A DNA stretch of 64,000 nt from Ornithodoros turicata (taxonomy: Eukaryota > Arthropoda > Arachnida > Ixodida > Argasidae). The notes under the pieces were generated by a model. That model ran no database searches. It had not been told where the DNA came from and saw only the letters and a program-made list of their open reading frames with translations. Shown here in pieces: positions 22,241 to 30,286 of the stretch. Position 1 is the first letter of the stretch; each line of letters opens with the position of its first letter. A program made the position numbers and the translations under genes. The DNA lies in the NCBI RefSeq assembly GCF_037126465.1, contig NC_088204.1, forward strand, positions 23,256,804 through 23,320,803, written 5' to 3'.

Positions 22241-22519
22241 ATGTGTGGTTTATTCTCCTGCGTTTCTCATCGTCGCAAGGAAAAGACAAAAAACGAAGAA
22301 CTTCGCGAATTTATTCGCGGCATCGTGGAGGAAGCCTTTCAAGTCCACCGCCTGGAATGGTTGCAAGCGCGTCAAGAAATGTGTCAGGACAAGATGAAGA
22401 CGCTCGACCGCATCTTAGCGGCGGACAGACTGGCGAAAAAGAAGTCCAACTTTAGCCTGGATAATCTGTATTGGGAACGCAGTTCCGATGTAGAGGAGGA
22501 GGACGACGACAACGTGTAA
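22241..22519 (+). CDS. Maverick small protein 1, unknown function
   Basis: 92 residues from the first ATG after the TIR promoter; upstream in-frame GTG/ACG codons were not used. The N-terminus has CGLFSCVSHRRK, a cysteine/basic patch. The centre is charged and helical (residues about 15-65), and the C-terminus is strongly acidic (EEEDDDN). The stop codon merges with AATAAA, which may serve as polyadenylation signal or as an AT-rich promoter element for the next gene. As the first gene after the TIR promoter it may be highly expressed. I recognise no family. Confidence 0.65.
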   Translation: MCGLFSCVSHRRKEKTKNEELREFIRGIVEEAFQVHRLEWLQARQEMCQDKMKTLDRILAADRLAKKKSNFSLDNLYWERSSDVEEEDDDNV

Positions 22520-22589
22520 ATAAAAGCGATGCATTTCTCTTCGAGTCTCAGTCTCTTCTTTCTCTTCGTGAAACGTGTACGCACGCAAC

Positions 22590-23225
22590 ATGTCTTCCCC
22601 CGAACCTTTTCGTTTCCGTCATCCTTTTCGCTGTATCTTAAGCGGTCCCTCCATGTGCGGCAAATCTACGTTCGTTGCTAACGTGCTGAGGAACCTGAAC
22701 GACGTGGTGGACAAGCCTCCGTCACAAATATTCTACGTGCAGAAATATGCTTCGCCGAGCATGCAGGACGAATTCGGGGACTCCGTAAAATTTACCAAGG
22801 AGCTACCGTGAGAGTGGGACACATCGCGCGCTACGCTGATCATCGTCGACGATCACATGACCGACGCCAGTTCCTTGAAGGAGGTGACTGATCTTTTCAT
22901 TCGGGGTTCTCACCATGCCAACGCGTCGATCTTCTTACTCGTTCAAAACATCTTTTTCGACAGTAGCCATTTTAGAACAATATCCTACAACGCCAGTTAC
23001 GTCGTCCTGTGGCGCAGCGTGCGCAGCGTGCACCAGATGGAACATTTCGGCCAACAGCTATTTGGCAGAAAAAGATTGGAGTATTTTCTGGACGCATATA
23101 AACAAGCGATGTCGTCGCCCCACGCATATTTACTCGTGGATCTTCACAACTATACGCACGAGGATCACAGGTTGCGTAGCAATATCTTTCCAGGAGAACG
23201 TCAATATATCTACGCTCCGAAATGA
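22590..23225 (+). pseudogene. Virion DNA-packaging ATPase (FtsK/HerA type), one stop
   Basis: The frame from the ATG at 22590 carries Walker A GPSMCGKST (residues 19-27) and, further on, the hydrophobic Walker B LIIVDDH (about residues 83-89). This is the pattern of the A32-like genome-packaging ATPases of Mavericks and adintoviruses, and the total length of about 211 codons is normal. An in-frame TGA at 22809-22811 separates the two motifs. The frame is otherwise unbroken to 23225, where its stop overlaps the next start (ATGA). Recent inactivation is likelier than programmed readthrough, but the latter is not excluded. Confidence 0.88.
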
Positions 23226-23566
23226 ATCTCCGCCCTCACCTCACTTTACTCAAAGTACTCTCCACTCTACCCCCTCCACGCCGTCGCGACGTCTTGAGAC
23301 GTTCGTCCTCGTCCGACATGAAACACCTCTCCGAAATTTGCCTCAATGTATTGAACGGAAAGGTGGCTCTAGCTCCAGATACGTTCGCATGTTTGAAGAA
23401 GCACAAACGCTTTTTACGACGGCTCGCCTACAAAAAGATTCACAAGAATCCGCAACATTTGAAGCGCTATCTGTCTCAGCAGCGAGGACAGGGCGTTCTT
23501 TCGTCGGTGGTTCCTCTCCTGCTTTCCGCCGTGTTGAACCTTTTCGCCAATGGCCAAGAGAATTGA
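23222..23566 (+). CDS. Small basic virion-type protein
   Basis: 114 residues, very basic: RRRDVLRR at the N-terminus, KKHKRFLRRLAYKK in the middle. A hydrophobic C-terminal segment follows (VLSSVVPLLLSAVLNLF). Comparable short, basic, hydrophobic-tailed proteins occur next to the ATPase in arthropod Mavericks and adintoviruses, where they are thought to be minor core or capsid components; this assignment is by position and composition only. The start overlaps the ATPase stop by four bases, and the end overlaps the next gene by 17 bases. The frame is intact. Confidence 0.7.
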   Translation: MNLRPHLTLLKVLSTLPPPRRRDVLRRSSSSDMKHLSEICLNVLNGKVALAPDTFACLKKHKRFLRRLAYKKIHKNPQHLKRYLSQQRGQGVLSSVVPLLLSAVLNLFANGQEN

Positions 23567-24035
23567 AGTGACCACCTCCTCCATCGGAAACATTCTTTCC
23601 TCGAAGGAGAGTGACGACGTCAAAGTGAAACTCATACTGCAAGCACTGTATCGCATACTCAAGCAGTACGGATTTGACCCCTACGACAATAAAAACAAGG
23701 CGTCCGACGCTACAAATGACTTTGACTATTCGCTCCTCTCTCCAGAGGTGGACGAAGAGGAAGCGGAAAGGGTCGTCTCGGAATTAAAGAAGGTTCTTTC
23801 CTGGGATCGCGAGGGTTGTGTCTCCGTGTCGGGCAAGGCCATCAGACACTCCTCCGTTTACGAACTCGTCAATTATTTGTTGCAACGTAAGACGGGAAAG
23901 AAACCTTCCTGGTTCCCCAAAGTCTCGAAACTATTGCGTCTGATTTCTCTACCCAAATCTCGCGAGCCTCAACAGCAGCAGCAGCAGCAGCAGCAGCAGG
24001 CCTCCATTGCGTGGACGACTTATGGAGGGATATGA
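23550..24035 (+). CDS. Maverick protein with polyglutamine C-terminus, unknown
   Basis: 161 residues. The N-terminal half is soluble and charged (ILQALYRILKQYGFDPYD; LLSPEVDEEEAERVVSELKK). A region KAIRHSSVYELVNYLLQRK follows. Near the C-terminus a CAG-type run encodes about ten glutamines (23972-23999). It overlaps both neighbours, by 17 bases with the upstream gene and 14 bases with the integrase, which argues that it belongs to the same expression block. I know no functional domain for it. The glutamine run could vary in length between copies. Confidence 0.65.
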   Translation: MAKRIEVTTSSIGNILSSKESDDVKVKLILQALYRILKQYGFDPYDNKNKASDATNDFDYSLLSPEVDEEEAERVVSELKKVLSWDREGCVSVSGKAIRHSSVYELVNYLLQRKTGKKPSWFPKVSKLLRLISLPKSREPQQQQQQQQQQASIAWTTYGGI

Positions 24036-25065
24036 GAAACCAGACGGTGGTTTGGGGGGTGTGGAACGCTATAGAAAAGCGCATCACTTGAGCAAAAAGA
24101 AGGCTCTCGCCATTCTCAGAAAGCTGGATGCCTACACGCTCCACCATCCGGTCAGAAGAAAGTTTAATAGGAGACGCATCATCGCGCTCAAGGTCAACGA
24201 CGTGTGGCAAACGGATCTCGCTGATTTTTCAAAATACAAGAGATTCAACGGTGGCTACCGCTACATTCTCGTGGCAATCGATTCCCTCTCCCGCTTTCTG
24301 CGCGCCCTCCCACTAAAGACGAAGCGCCCCGCCGAAATGAAAAGGGCCATGATAAGACTTTTTCGGGGAGGTAACGTACCTACACGCATCTTTTGCGACA
24401 GAGGCGGGGAATTCTACAACAAGACCGTCAAGGAGTATCTCTCACGAAAGAAGGTACACATGTATTCGACCTTCTCTCCAGTAATCAAAGCATCACAGGC
24501 AGAACGCGTCATATGCACTTTACGCGACAGAATATTCCGTTATTTTAGAGTAACGGGAAAATACCACTTCGTTTCCGCGCTTCCCAAGATCGTGCGCGAC
24601 TACAACACCACCAAACACAGGACTTTGGGCATCAGCCCGTCCGAAGTCACGCCCGAAAACAAATTGGAGCTGTTCAATAAGGTAAATGGGAAGCCCGTCG
24701 TACCCTCCGCGAAAAAGAAGCTCAAACTGGGGGATAAAGTGAGGGTCCTACTACACAGAAAAGGTTTTCATAAGAGCTCGGAAGGGAGTTGGTCGCCTCA
24801 GATTTTCACCGTCTCCCGCCTGAGAGACACCTCTCCTCCCGTCGTACACCTGGAAGATTACCGGGGTAAGGAAGTGGACGGATCTTTCTACCCGGAGGAG
24901 GTACTCGTCGTAACCCGAGACGCCAATCAGCCTTGGCCAGTAACAAAAGTGCTGAGAAAGAAGCAAGTGAACGGTCAGAGCTTCTCCTTGGTTCGCTGGT
25001 TCGGTTACAACAAAGAACACGACAGTTGGGTTCCGAGCAGCGACGTGGTCAAGATAGGGAAATGA
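24022..25065 (+). CDS. Retroviral-type integrase with chromodomain
   Basis: 347 residues, intact, from the ATG at 24022 (upstream TTG not needed). An N-terminal helical region is followed by the rve core. The acidic triad is visible: D65 in VWQTDLADF, D126 in IFCDRGGEF and E161 in SQAERVI, with 34 residues between the last two. After a basic linker the C-terminal 45 residues form a chromodomain-like motif (WPVTKVLRKK, SLVRWFGYNKEHDSWVP). This c-integrase type catalyses insertion of Mavericks with 6-bp duplications, matching the TTCATG repeats. Its TGA overlaps the penton-like ATG at 25062. Confidence 0.93.
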   Translation: MEGYEKPDGGLGGVERYRKAHHLSKKKALAILRKLDAYTLHHPVRRKFNRRRIIALKVNDVWQTDLADFSKYKRFNGGYRYILVAIDSLSRFLRALPLKTKRPAEMKRAMIRLFRGGNVPTRIFCDRGGEFYNKTVKEYLSRKKVHMYSTFSPVIKASQAERVICTLRDRIFRYFRVTGKYHFVSALPKIVRDYNTTKHRTLGISPSEVTPENKLELFNKVNGKPVVPSAKKKLKLGDKVRVLLHRKGFHKSSEGSWSPQIFTVSRLRDTSPPVVHLEDYRGKEVDGSFYPEEVLVVTRDANQPWPVTKVLRKKQVNGQSFSLVRWFGYNKEHDSWVPSSDVVKIGK

Positions 25066-26328
25066 TGTCAGACATCTACGTCCACCTGCTCTCGAACGCC
25101 AGCATGGATAAGTTTCCCTCGAATAAACTCAATGCCTTCACGGTAGCTTTCGATAGTCCGCTTCTGCTCTCGAATCGGTATAAAGTCGGTCTGATGGATC
25201 TCAGCATAAGTAACGATTTTTTAAATATCGGGTACGAAAGGCAAGATGCGAAAATCGAGGTTTCGTTCGAGGACACGGTTGAAGCTGACAGAACTTTTCG
25301 TGTCACCTCGGATCTCGAGGGGGATTTGGGAAAAGCCCTTTCGGAATTCAACGTTTCTTTCGCGTACAATAAATCGCGATACGACTTCGTCTTACCCGTG
25401 GACGTGAAAGCCGTGAAATTGGACCCTCGGCTCGCACAGGCGCTCGACGCCCGCGTCCCGCGAAGCAGGTCGTGCGGTGAAACCTCCCAAATTGAGCGAA
25501 CGCGAAGCCACCTCCATCTTATTGGAGCACGCCGCACCCGTCGCTTTCGGCGACGTCACTCTGAATTCGGAAACCACGTCCCTACGGAACACACTCAACA
25601 AGTATTTCCAGACGCACAAGCTGGACGCCTCACTAGAATTCGCGGATAACGTCTACTCTCTGAAAACACCGAAAGGGTTGCACGTGCCGGAACCCTTTGT
25701 CAAGCTGCTACATCTCACACCCGTCGAGGGACACGAAGAAACGCTACGCGTCTCTCTCCCCATAGCGCGCCGATTTTCTTTCACGATCAAGACGAAAATT
25801 CCTCGATCTTTGCAAGTACATCTGCCTCCCGGCTATTATGCGACGCCGCAAGCACTTCTAAATGCGATTAACCAGCGCGTAGGCGAACGCGCGCTCTTCA
25901 GCTTCGACGGAACCGAACAGAAATGTAAAATTCGGCTTTCCGAGGGCACCTCCACCCTAAGACTTTCCGAGTACCTGGCCGTGCTTTTGGGCTTCGAATC
26001 GCGTACCGTGTTTACGGGGGAGGATGTCACGAGCTCAGTCGAGGTACTCCTGGAACCCCCGTTTCACAACATAATCGTCTACACGGATATCGTGGAACCC
26101 ACGTACGTGGGGAGCGGGAAAAAACCGATACTAAAAATACTACCCTTTTATTACGAGAAAGACAAGCACGTCGTCACCTACACGTTAGATAACATCCAGT
26201 ATTTTAACCTGTCTCAATTCGAAATTCCTTCAGTGACGATCGTTCTCGCGGACGAAACGGGAAGACGTTTGCCATTGCGGTCCAAAGGCAGAACTAATCT
26301 AACGTTGCATTTCAAATATGTACCGTAA
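25062..26328 (+). pseudogene. Penton-like minor capsid protein, one frameshift
   Basis: Begins with the ATG overlapping the integrase stop. The first frame (25062 to about 25460) starts with SDIYVHLLSNASMDKFPSN and includes GLMDLSISNDFLNI, characteristic of the Maverick penton-like, single-jelly-roll minor capsid protein. The match continues in the +1 frame from about 25470 to 26328 (LHVPEPFVKLLHL, VHLPPGYYATPQALL, IVYTDIVEPTYVG), ending FKYVP. The break is therefore within about 25450-25480. Full length would be about 420 residues, normal for the family. The end overlaps the next gene by 11 bases. Confidence 0.88.
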
Positions 26329-26647
26329 CTCCCCCAAAATAATTCCCGTGTACACGGGACCCCTTTTCCAACGAGGGGGCGGTGTGTTGAGCAACATATC
26401 CAAGTTTATCGTTCCCATCTGGCAGCAAATAAAACTGATCGCCAAGAGAACGTTGAAGCGCTTGGCGCGGAATTTGGCCGATGGCGAAGGAATATCGCGC
26501 GCAGTAAAAAAGACGGCCATAGCAACGGGGAGAGACGTGCTGGATTCCATGGAGGGCTCTGGAAACAACAATGGGAAGAAACGCCGCAAACGACAACAAA
26601 AGGCGCCGACACACGACGCACCTACAGATATCTTTGGTACGCCGTGA
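26318..26647 (+). CDS. Small basic virion-type protein with VYTGPLFQRGGG motif
   Basis: 109 residues. After a short start comes VYTGPLFQRGGGVLSN, then an amphipathic region (FIVPIWQQIKLIAKRTLKRLARN). A lysine/arginine-rich segment (KKRRKRQQK) precedes the C-terminus. A Gly-rich motif followed by helical and basic stretches is found in the virion proteins that sit between penton and hexon in Mavericks and adintoviruses and are compared with adenovirus minor core or cement proteins. Function by analogy only. The frame is intact and begins inside the last codons of the penton-like gene. Confidence 0.75.
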   Translation: MYRNSPKIIPVYTGPLFQRGGGVLSNISKFIVPIWQQIKLIAKRTLKRLARNLADGEGISRAVKKTAIATGRDVLDSMEGSGNNNGKKRRKRQQKAPTHDAPTDIFGTP

Positions 26648-26679
26648 AGGTCACACATCCGCTGCGCGCGCGCTCCGTC

Positions 26680-27967
26680 ATGACGTCAACGAAAGGAAAA
26701 ATACAGACGCCGATCTGTCTAACGAGTGATGTGATGATATTCGAACCCCCTTCCATTCAATACGGCGTGGAAGATACTTCGTACCAACTTTTTTATCCGG
26801 TCAACGGAGTAAATAATTCCGTGATCAAGTTTTGTATTCAAAATTTGCAAAGGGCACACTTGGATCTCTACGGCAGTTTCGTGTCTTTGACCGTGCGCAT
26901 TGTTCGCGACGACGGAGAAGAAATGGACGAGAAAGATGTCGTTTTCCCAATAAACCACCTGTTGAGCGGCATGTTTAAGACGGTCACCGTTTATGCGAAC
27001 AACAAGCTCGTCAGTTTCAACGAGTTGTACGCCTACAGGAGTATTTTGGACGTCGTGCTTCATTCCACGGCCATGGCTCAAGAAACAGTGCACGCGGCTG
27101 GACTTCATGTCGAGGACGACGAACATTTAAAGGACGATTACGACGTCTTGTCTCGCAGTCCGAAACAGCGTTACGAAGCGACGAAGGGTGGAAAATACTT
27201 TAACCTGGTCGGACAGATCAATACCGACCTGTTTCAACAGCCGCGCCTGATGGTACCTGCTGTCGAAATTCGAGTCGTTTTCCTATTAAACAACGACGAA
27301 TTTAAACTCGTATCGGTCCCCAAAGACAAGAAAACGTACAATTACGAGGTGGACATAAAAGAAATGACGTTACACTTGAAAAAGGTGACGCTGGCACCTT
27401 CCCTATTTTTGGAATACGAGCGGCGGCTCCAGACCACGCCGGCCATCTACGTGTTACGCGGATTAGAAACCAAGGTGCGGAGCTTGAGTGCCGGGAGCTT
27501 GGACGCTCACTTTGAAAACGTTTACCCCGAAAGGGTGCCTTCCAAATTATGCGTCGCCCTGCTCGCCATGTCCGACTTTCTCGGCGACATCCAATCGAAC
27601 TCCTACAAATTCCGTCATTACGACCTGTCTCATTCGATGCTCTCCGTGGACGGCCAGCAAGTGCGAGGCGAGCACGACTTTCAGAACGACCTCGTCAAAA
27701 TTCCCTACTTTAACTTCTTGCAAGAACTGGGAGAGAAACATTTCAAGTATAGCTACGAGCGATTTAAAACGAACGGGTTCCTTCTCTACTTCAACTTGGA
27801 TGTGGACAAGTGTTCTTCTCCTTCGCATTTGAACGAGTGGCGAAAAGGAAACGTTCGCCTGCAATTACGCTTCGCTAAAGCCCTTCCACACGCGGTCACC
27901 GTCCTCTTGATTTCCGAGTGTCCCAAGCTCGTGCGTCGACAAGGACCGTATGGTCACCTTCCCATAA
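26680..27967 (+). pseudogene. Hexon-like major capsid protein, C-terminal frameshift
   Basis: The first ATG is at 26680; the upstream GTG at 26644 is not needed. The frame runs about 418 codons with PPSIQYGVEDTSYQLFYPV at the N-terminus, INTDLFQQPRLMVPAVEIRV in the middle and LPHAVTVLLIS near the end, the double-jelly-roll major capsid pattern of Mavericks. At about 27925-27935 the frame shifts by one base. In the shifted frame a short tail reaches TAA at 27965-27967, 7 bp before the protease ATG. Without the shift the frame runs into the protease region to 28239. Length fits the family. Confidence 0.9.
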
Positions 27968-27973
27968 GAAAAG

Positions 27974-28414
27974 ATGTACGAGAGCGACATCTTGGAACTC
28001 GTGTCCCTGAACCCCCTCGCTTCCTCCATGCTGAGAGGCATTTGCGCTTCCAACGAAGCCTTCGTTTTACGCAAGCCCGGCTATTTAATCATCAATACGG
28101 AAGAGCGAAGAAGGCGCGGACAGCACTGGGTGCTCTACCTGAAAAACTACGACGGGTCTGCCGTGTTTTTCAACAGCTACGGACTTCCCCCCATCTAAGC
28201 AAACCTTCGAAGGACTTTACCTGTAGTGGACGAGTATAACGACAAGTGTATTCAATCACCCTTTTCGCCTTACTGCGGGCTTTTTTGTATCTACGTAGCC
28301 ACGCGCATGTCGAAACGCTACAGCTTGAAAAGTTGTGTATCCATGTTTTCCTGTAACCTCGAAGAGAATGACGAAACAATAAAACGTCTCCTCATGACTG
28401 AACTCGTTTCGTAA
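27974..28414 (+). pseudogene. Adenain-like cysteine protease (C5 type), interrupted
   Basis: 147 codons in one frame with a TAA at 28196-28198 (codon 75). Before it: GQHWVLYL, whose His51 is the catalytic histidine, and FFNSYGLPP, where the family has an acidic residue but this copy has Asn67. After it: a Gln (residue 94) and Cys101 in SPYCGLFC, the oxyanion Gln and nucleophile pattern. Family members mature the capsid proteins during particle assembly. The Asn and the stop both argue that this copy is inactive. An alternative reading frame between 28190 and 28230 stays open for about 12 codons, so two small indels rather than one nonsense change are possible. Confidence 0.85.
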
Positions 28415-28433
28415 AAATAGTCTATTTATTTTT

Positions 28434-28826
28434 TCACGACATACACAAGACCCTTGCGAGACGATCTTCCAACGTGCTGACCCGACGCTCACCGTCGTCG
28501 CCGGTCTGCACCGTGACGTCGAGGGATGTGTGGAGAAGCCAGTACCGACGGACGATAGGTCGGTTGAAACCCGCGTTGATGAGACACGGGTCGACTGTCT
28601 CTCCTCGTCTATACTTTTCCAACAGCTCGAGCTTGTAATCTACGAAACGCTTCATTTTCCTTGCAATCTTCCCACTGACGGTGAACAGACGTAAGGGTAT
28701 CGTCTTGAGAATCGAGCGAAAGTCTCCCTCGCAGCTATCGCCGTGAATATAATCGCGTAATCGCAGCAAGTCCCGATACATTCGCGTTTGCACAAAGGTG
28801 GCAAACCTCTGCTCGGGCGTCATCAT
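28434..28826 (-). CDS. Maverick reverse-strand protein, unknown
   Basis: 130 residues from paired ATGs at 28826/28823. Basic and helical: RFATFVQTRMYRDLLRLRDY at the N-terminus, IPLRLFTVSGKIARKMKRF in the middle, and an acidic/basic C-terminus (GDDGERRVSTLEDRLARVL). It converges on the protease with a 19-bp gap, and AT-rich TTTATTTTTT in the gap can supply AATAAA signals for the reverse strand. Upstream, AAATAAAA followed about 28 bases later by TCTCAGTC resembles the arrangement before the ATPase gene. I know no homologous family. Confidence 0.6.
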   Translation of the reverse strand: MMTPEQRFATFVQTRMYRDLLRLRDYIHGDSCEGDFRSILKTIPLRLFTVSGKIARKMKRFVDYKLELLEKYRRGETVDPCLINAGFNRPIVRRYWLLHTSLDVTVQTGDDGERRVSTLEDRLARVLCMS

Positions 28827-28880
28827 GACTGAGACGGAATGAGAGTAGACAACCTTGTTTTATTTCTCGTTACACATGAA

Positions 28881-29192
28881 TTAGGCTCCAGCTTTGGTTT
28901 CGTAGCCGGGAAGGCAGCCGAAATACGGACGAAGGCTCGAGTCTAACCAATGGCTGGGGTTTCTCGACCAGAGTCCACCGCAACGACAGGTAGTCAGTTG
29001 ATCGCCGATTCGCAAAAAGAAGGTCTTTGGAGGAGGCTTGAAGGTTAGGACCAGGGGTAGATCTCCCGTCAGTAGCCATTCGTAATCTGCAACGAAAGGA
29101 GTGTGAGAAACGCGTGTTTTTATATCTCAAACACACACACACATACAATCTTCTTCAGTCACAGAGTGACACTGATGGTCCATCTTCTCCAT
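28881..29192 (-). CDS. CGGLW-motif protein A (two exons), novel family
   Basis: Proposed exons are 29192-29147 and 29086-28881, with a 60-nt GT-AG intron (GTATGT ... TTGCAG). The product is 83 residues. Exon 1 lies inside the last exon of protein B in a different frame. Exon 2 encodes FKPPPKTFFLRIG, then the signature C-R-CGGLWSRNPSHW and RPYFGC, ending KAGA. The signature aligns with protein B with identical Cys-to-His and His-to-Cys spacing. An AATAAA on the reverse strand sits at about 28865-28860, just after the stop. The Cys/His spacing suggests metal binding. The coding model depends on the splice prediction. No known family comes to mind. Confidence 0.6.
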
Positions 29193-29535
29193 CTTCCTTC
29201 AATAGTCGAAGTCCTTCGCAACGTACGTCGAACGGTACCGTCCGACAGCCGAGAAACGGGCGAATCAATCGGTCCGTCCAATGCTTTTGCTCTGAAAAAA
29301 TGTGAACGATTATAGAACGTATTAAAAAATAATGAGGAAGCGTACCTTTGGACCACAATCCACCGCAATTGGTGCAGAAGAAGCGGGCGCTGCCAATCTC
29401 CCGAAATATGTGAGGCGGGAAAAAACCGACTTCACGCGCAGCAAAAGTGTTGTACACTGGAAACGAAACTCTTCAAACATTTCGACGATGATGACGTCAT
29501 GGGTATTACTTACGAGGATCTACCAAGCTGATCAT
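29155..29535 (-). CDS. CGGLW-motif protein B (three exons), novel family
   Basis: Proposed exons are 29535-29514, 29456-29346 and 29291-29155, joined in frame across GT-AG introns of 57 and 54 nt (GTAAGT ... TTCCAG; GTACGC ... TTTCAG). Product 89 residues. Exon 2 encodes VGFFPPHIF then FFCTNCGGLWSK; exon 3 continues KHWTDRLIRPFLGC and an acidic tail. The C-x2-C, His and final Cys suggest a zinc-binding fold shared with protein A. The promoter is clear: TATAAA at 29573-29568 and TCATTC 30 bases downstream, with CRE palindromes beyond. Function unknown; by position it would be an early-type gene. Confidence 0.68.
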
Positions 29536-29539
29536 GATG

Positions 29540-29573
29540 GAATGACGATCGAACGTTCGCTTCGACATTTATA
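29540..29573 (-). promoter_or_regulatory. Promoter of protein B (TATA + initiator)
   Basis: Reverse-strand TATAAA at 29573-29568 and initiator TCATTC at 29545-29540, with the A at 29543, 30 bases from the TATA. The first ATG is at 29535, so the leader is only about 8 nt. Confidence 0.7.
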
Positions 29574-29584
29574 GTAAAGCTTTG

Positions 29585-29880
29585 CCTCTCCCTCTCTATG
29601 ACGTCATTGAACGTGTTTGAACATGTTAAGACGTGTTTGAACATGTTTGGACACGGGCGGCGAGGTCGCCCCTGGACACACTCGTTCCTCTCTCTTCCTC
29701 TCTATGACGTCATTGAACGTGTCTGAACATGTTTGGACGTGTTTAGACACAGGCGGCGAACCGTTGAAGTCGTCCCTGGACACACTACTTCCTCTCTCTC
29801 TCTCTATGACGTCATTGAACGTGTTTGAACATGTTTGAACGGGTTTGAACATGTTGTGACGTGTGTAGACACGAACCCCG
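29585..29880. promoter_or_regulatory. Enhancer-like repeat array with CRE palindromes
   Basis: Three imperfect units of about 105 bp each start with tctctATGACGTCATTGAACGTG. TGACGTCA lies at 29599-29606, 29705-29712 and 29807-29814; a fourth is at 29492-29499 beyond the TATA box. Each unit also has GAACATGTT(T) words (29619, 29639, 29725, 29827, 29847), several fitting the RRRCWWGYYY decamer of p53-family sites. It sits immediately upstream of the protein B promoter and faces gene C on the other side. Regulation is inferred from motifs only. Confidence 0.65.
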
Positions 29881-29904
29881 CAATACGAAAAACGTCGAGC
29901 AGTA

Positions 29905-29985
29905 CGAATTAGACTGGTGGTTAGTGTGTCGCGCCCAGTGTAGGAGGCTCCTGGGTTCGAATCCCACACTGGGACGGTTACACAG
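29905..29985 (+). ncRNA. tRNA-like polymerase III element inside Maverick
   Basis: Box B GGTTCGAATCC at 29954-29964 is preceded by a box A-like TGGTTAGTGTG, and CCCAGTGT at 29934-29941 can pair with ACACTGGG at 29967-29974. There is no convincing cloverleaf and no nearby T-run terminator. It may be a tRNA-derived SINE head or a Maverick-encoded small RNA. Confidence 0.4.
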
Positions 29986-30002
29986 GATGTGACAGCGGCT
30001 CG

Positions 30003-30112
30003 TCTCTCTCTCTCTCTCTCTTTGTCTTTGTAGTCCTTGGACGTGTCTGGTCTCGAACCCCCTGTGTCTCCCCTCCTCCTCCTCCTCCTCCTCCTCCTCC
30101 TCCTCCTCGCAC
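30003..30112 (+). repeat. Simple repeats (CT)n and (CTC)n
   Basis: (TC)n near 30003-30021 and a (CTC)n run of about twelve units at 30072-30109. Open frames through these tracts on both strands are artefacts of composition. Confidence 0.9.
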
Positions 30113-30222
30113 GATATTGGAGGAACAAAGGGCGGCATCTTGTCACAGAAGCAAAGTGGCGGATTTACGTAATCGATGGATATGACGTGAATGGGGTTAG
30201 TGCGAGCGTGAGAACCCTGTAC

Positions 30223-30228
30223 TATAAG
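30223..30228 (+). promoter_or_regulatory. TATA box upstream of gene C
   Basis: TATAAG about 64 bases before the ATG at 30287. A near-CRE (TGACGTGA) lies at about 30183. No clear TCAKTY initiator at +30. Confidence 0.5.
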
Positions 30229-30286
30229 ATGGTCATCCCCTGTACCCCCCCTTGTCCACTATTCTCGAATCAAGAGCGCCGAGACA

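Noticed and set aside
24933..25649. 238-codon ORF starting inside the integrase gene
   Set aside because: Its first 43 codons are out-of-frame integrase sequence; the penton-like protein starts at 25062.
26644..28239. 531-codon frame as one long major capsid protein
   Set aside because: The last part reads through protease DNA in the wrong frame; the family-like end is reached by a +1 shift at about 27930.
29118..29129. TATAAAAA on the reverse strand between proteins A and B
   Set aside because: It lies within the predicted 60-nt intron of A and directly before an acceptor, so I do not call it a promoter.
28870..29148. 92-codon reverse-strand ORF starting with an ATG in exon 2 of protein A
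   Set aside because: It is a shadow frame; the other frame carries the conserved CGGLW signature and splices cleanly.
29604..30146. 180-codon reverse-strand ORF
   Set aside because: It is made of translated CRE repeats and (CTC)n microsatellite.
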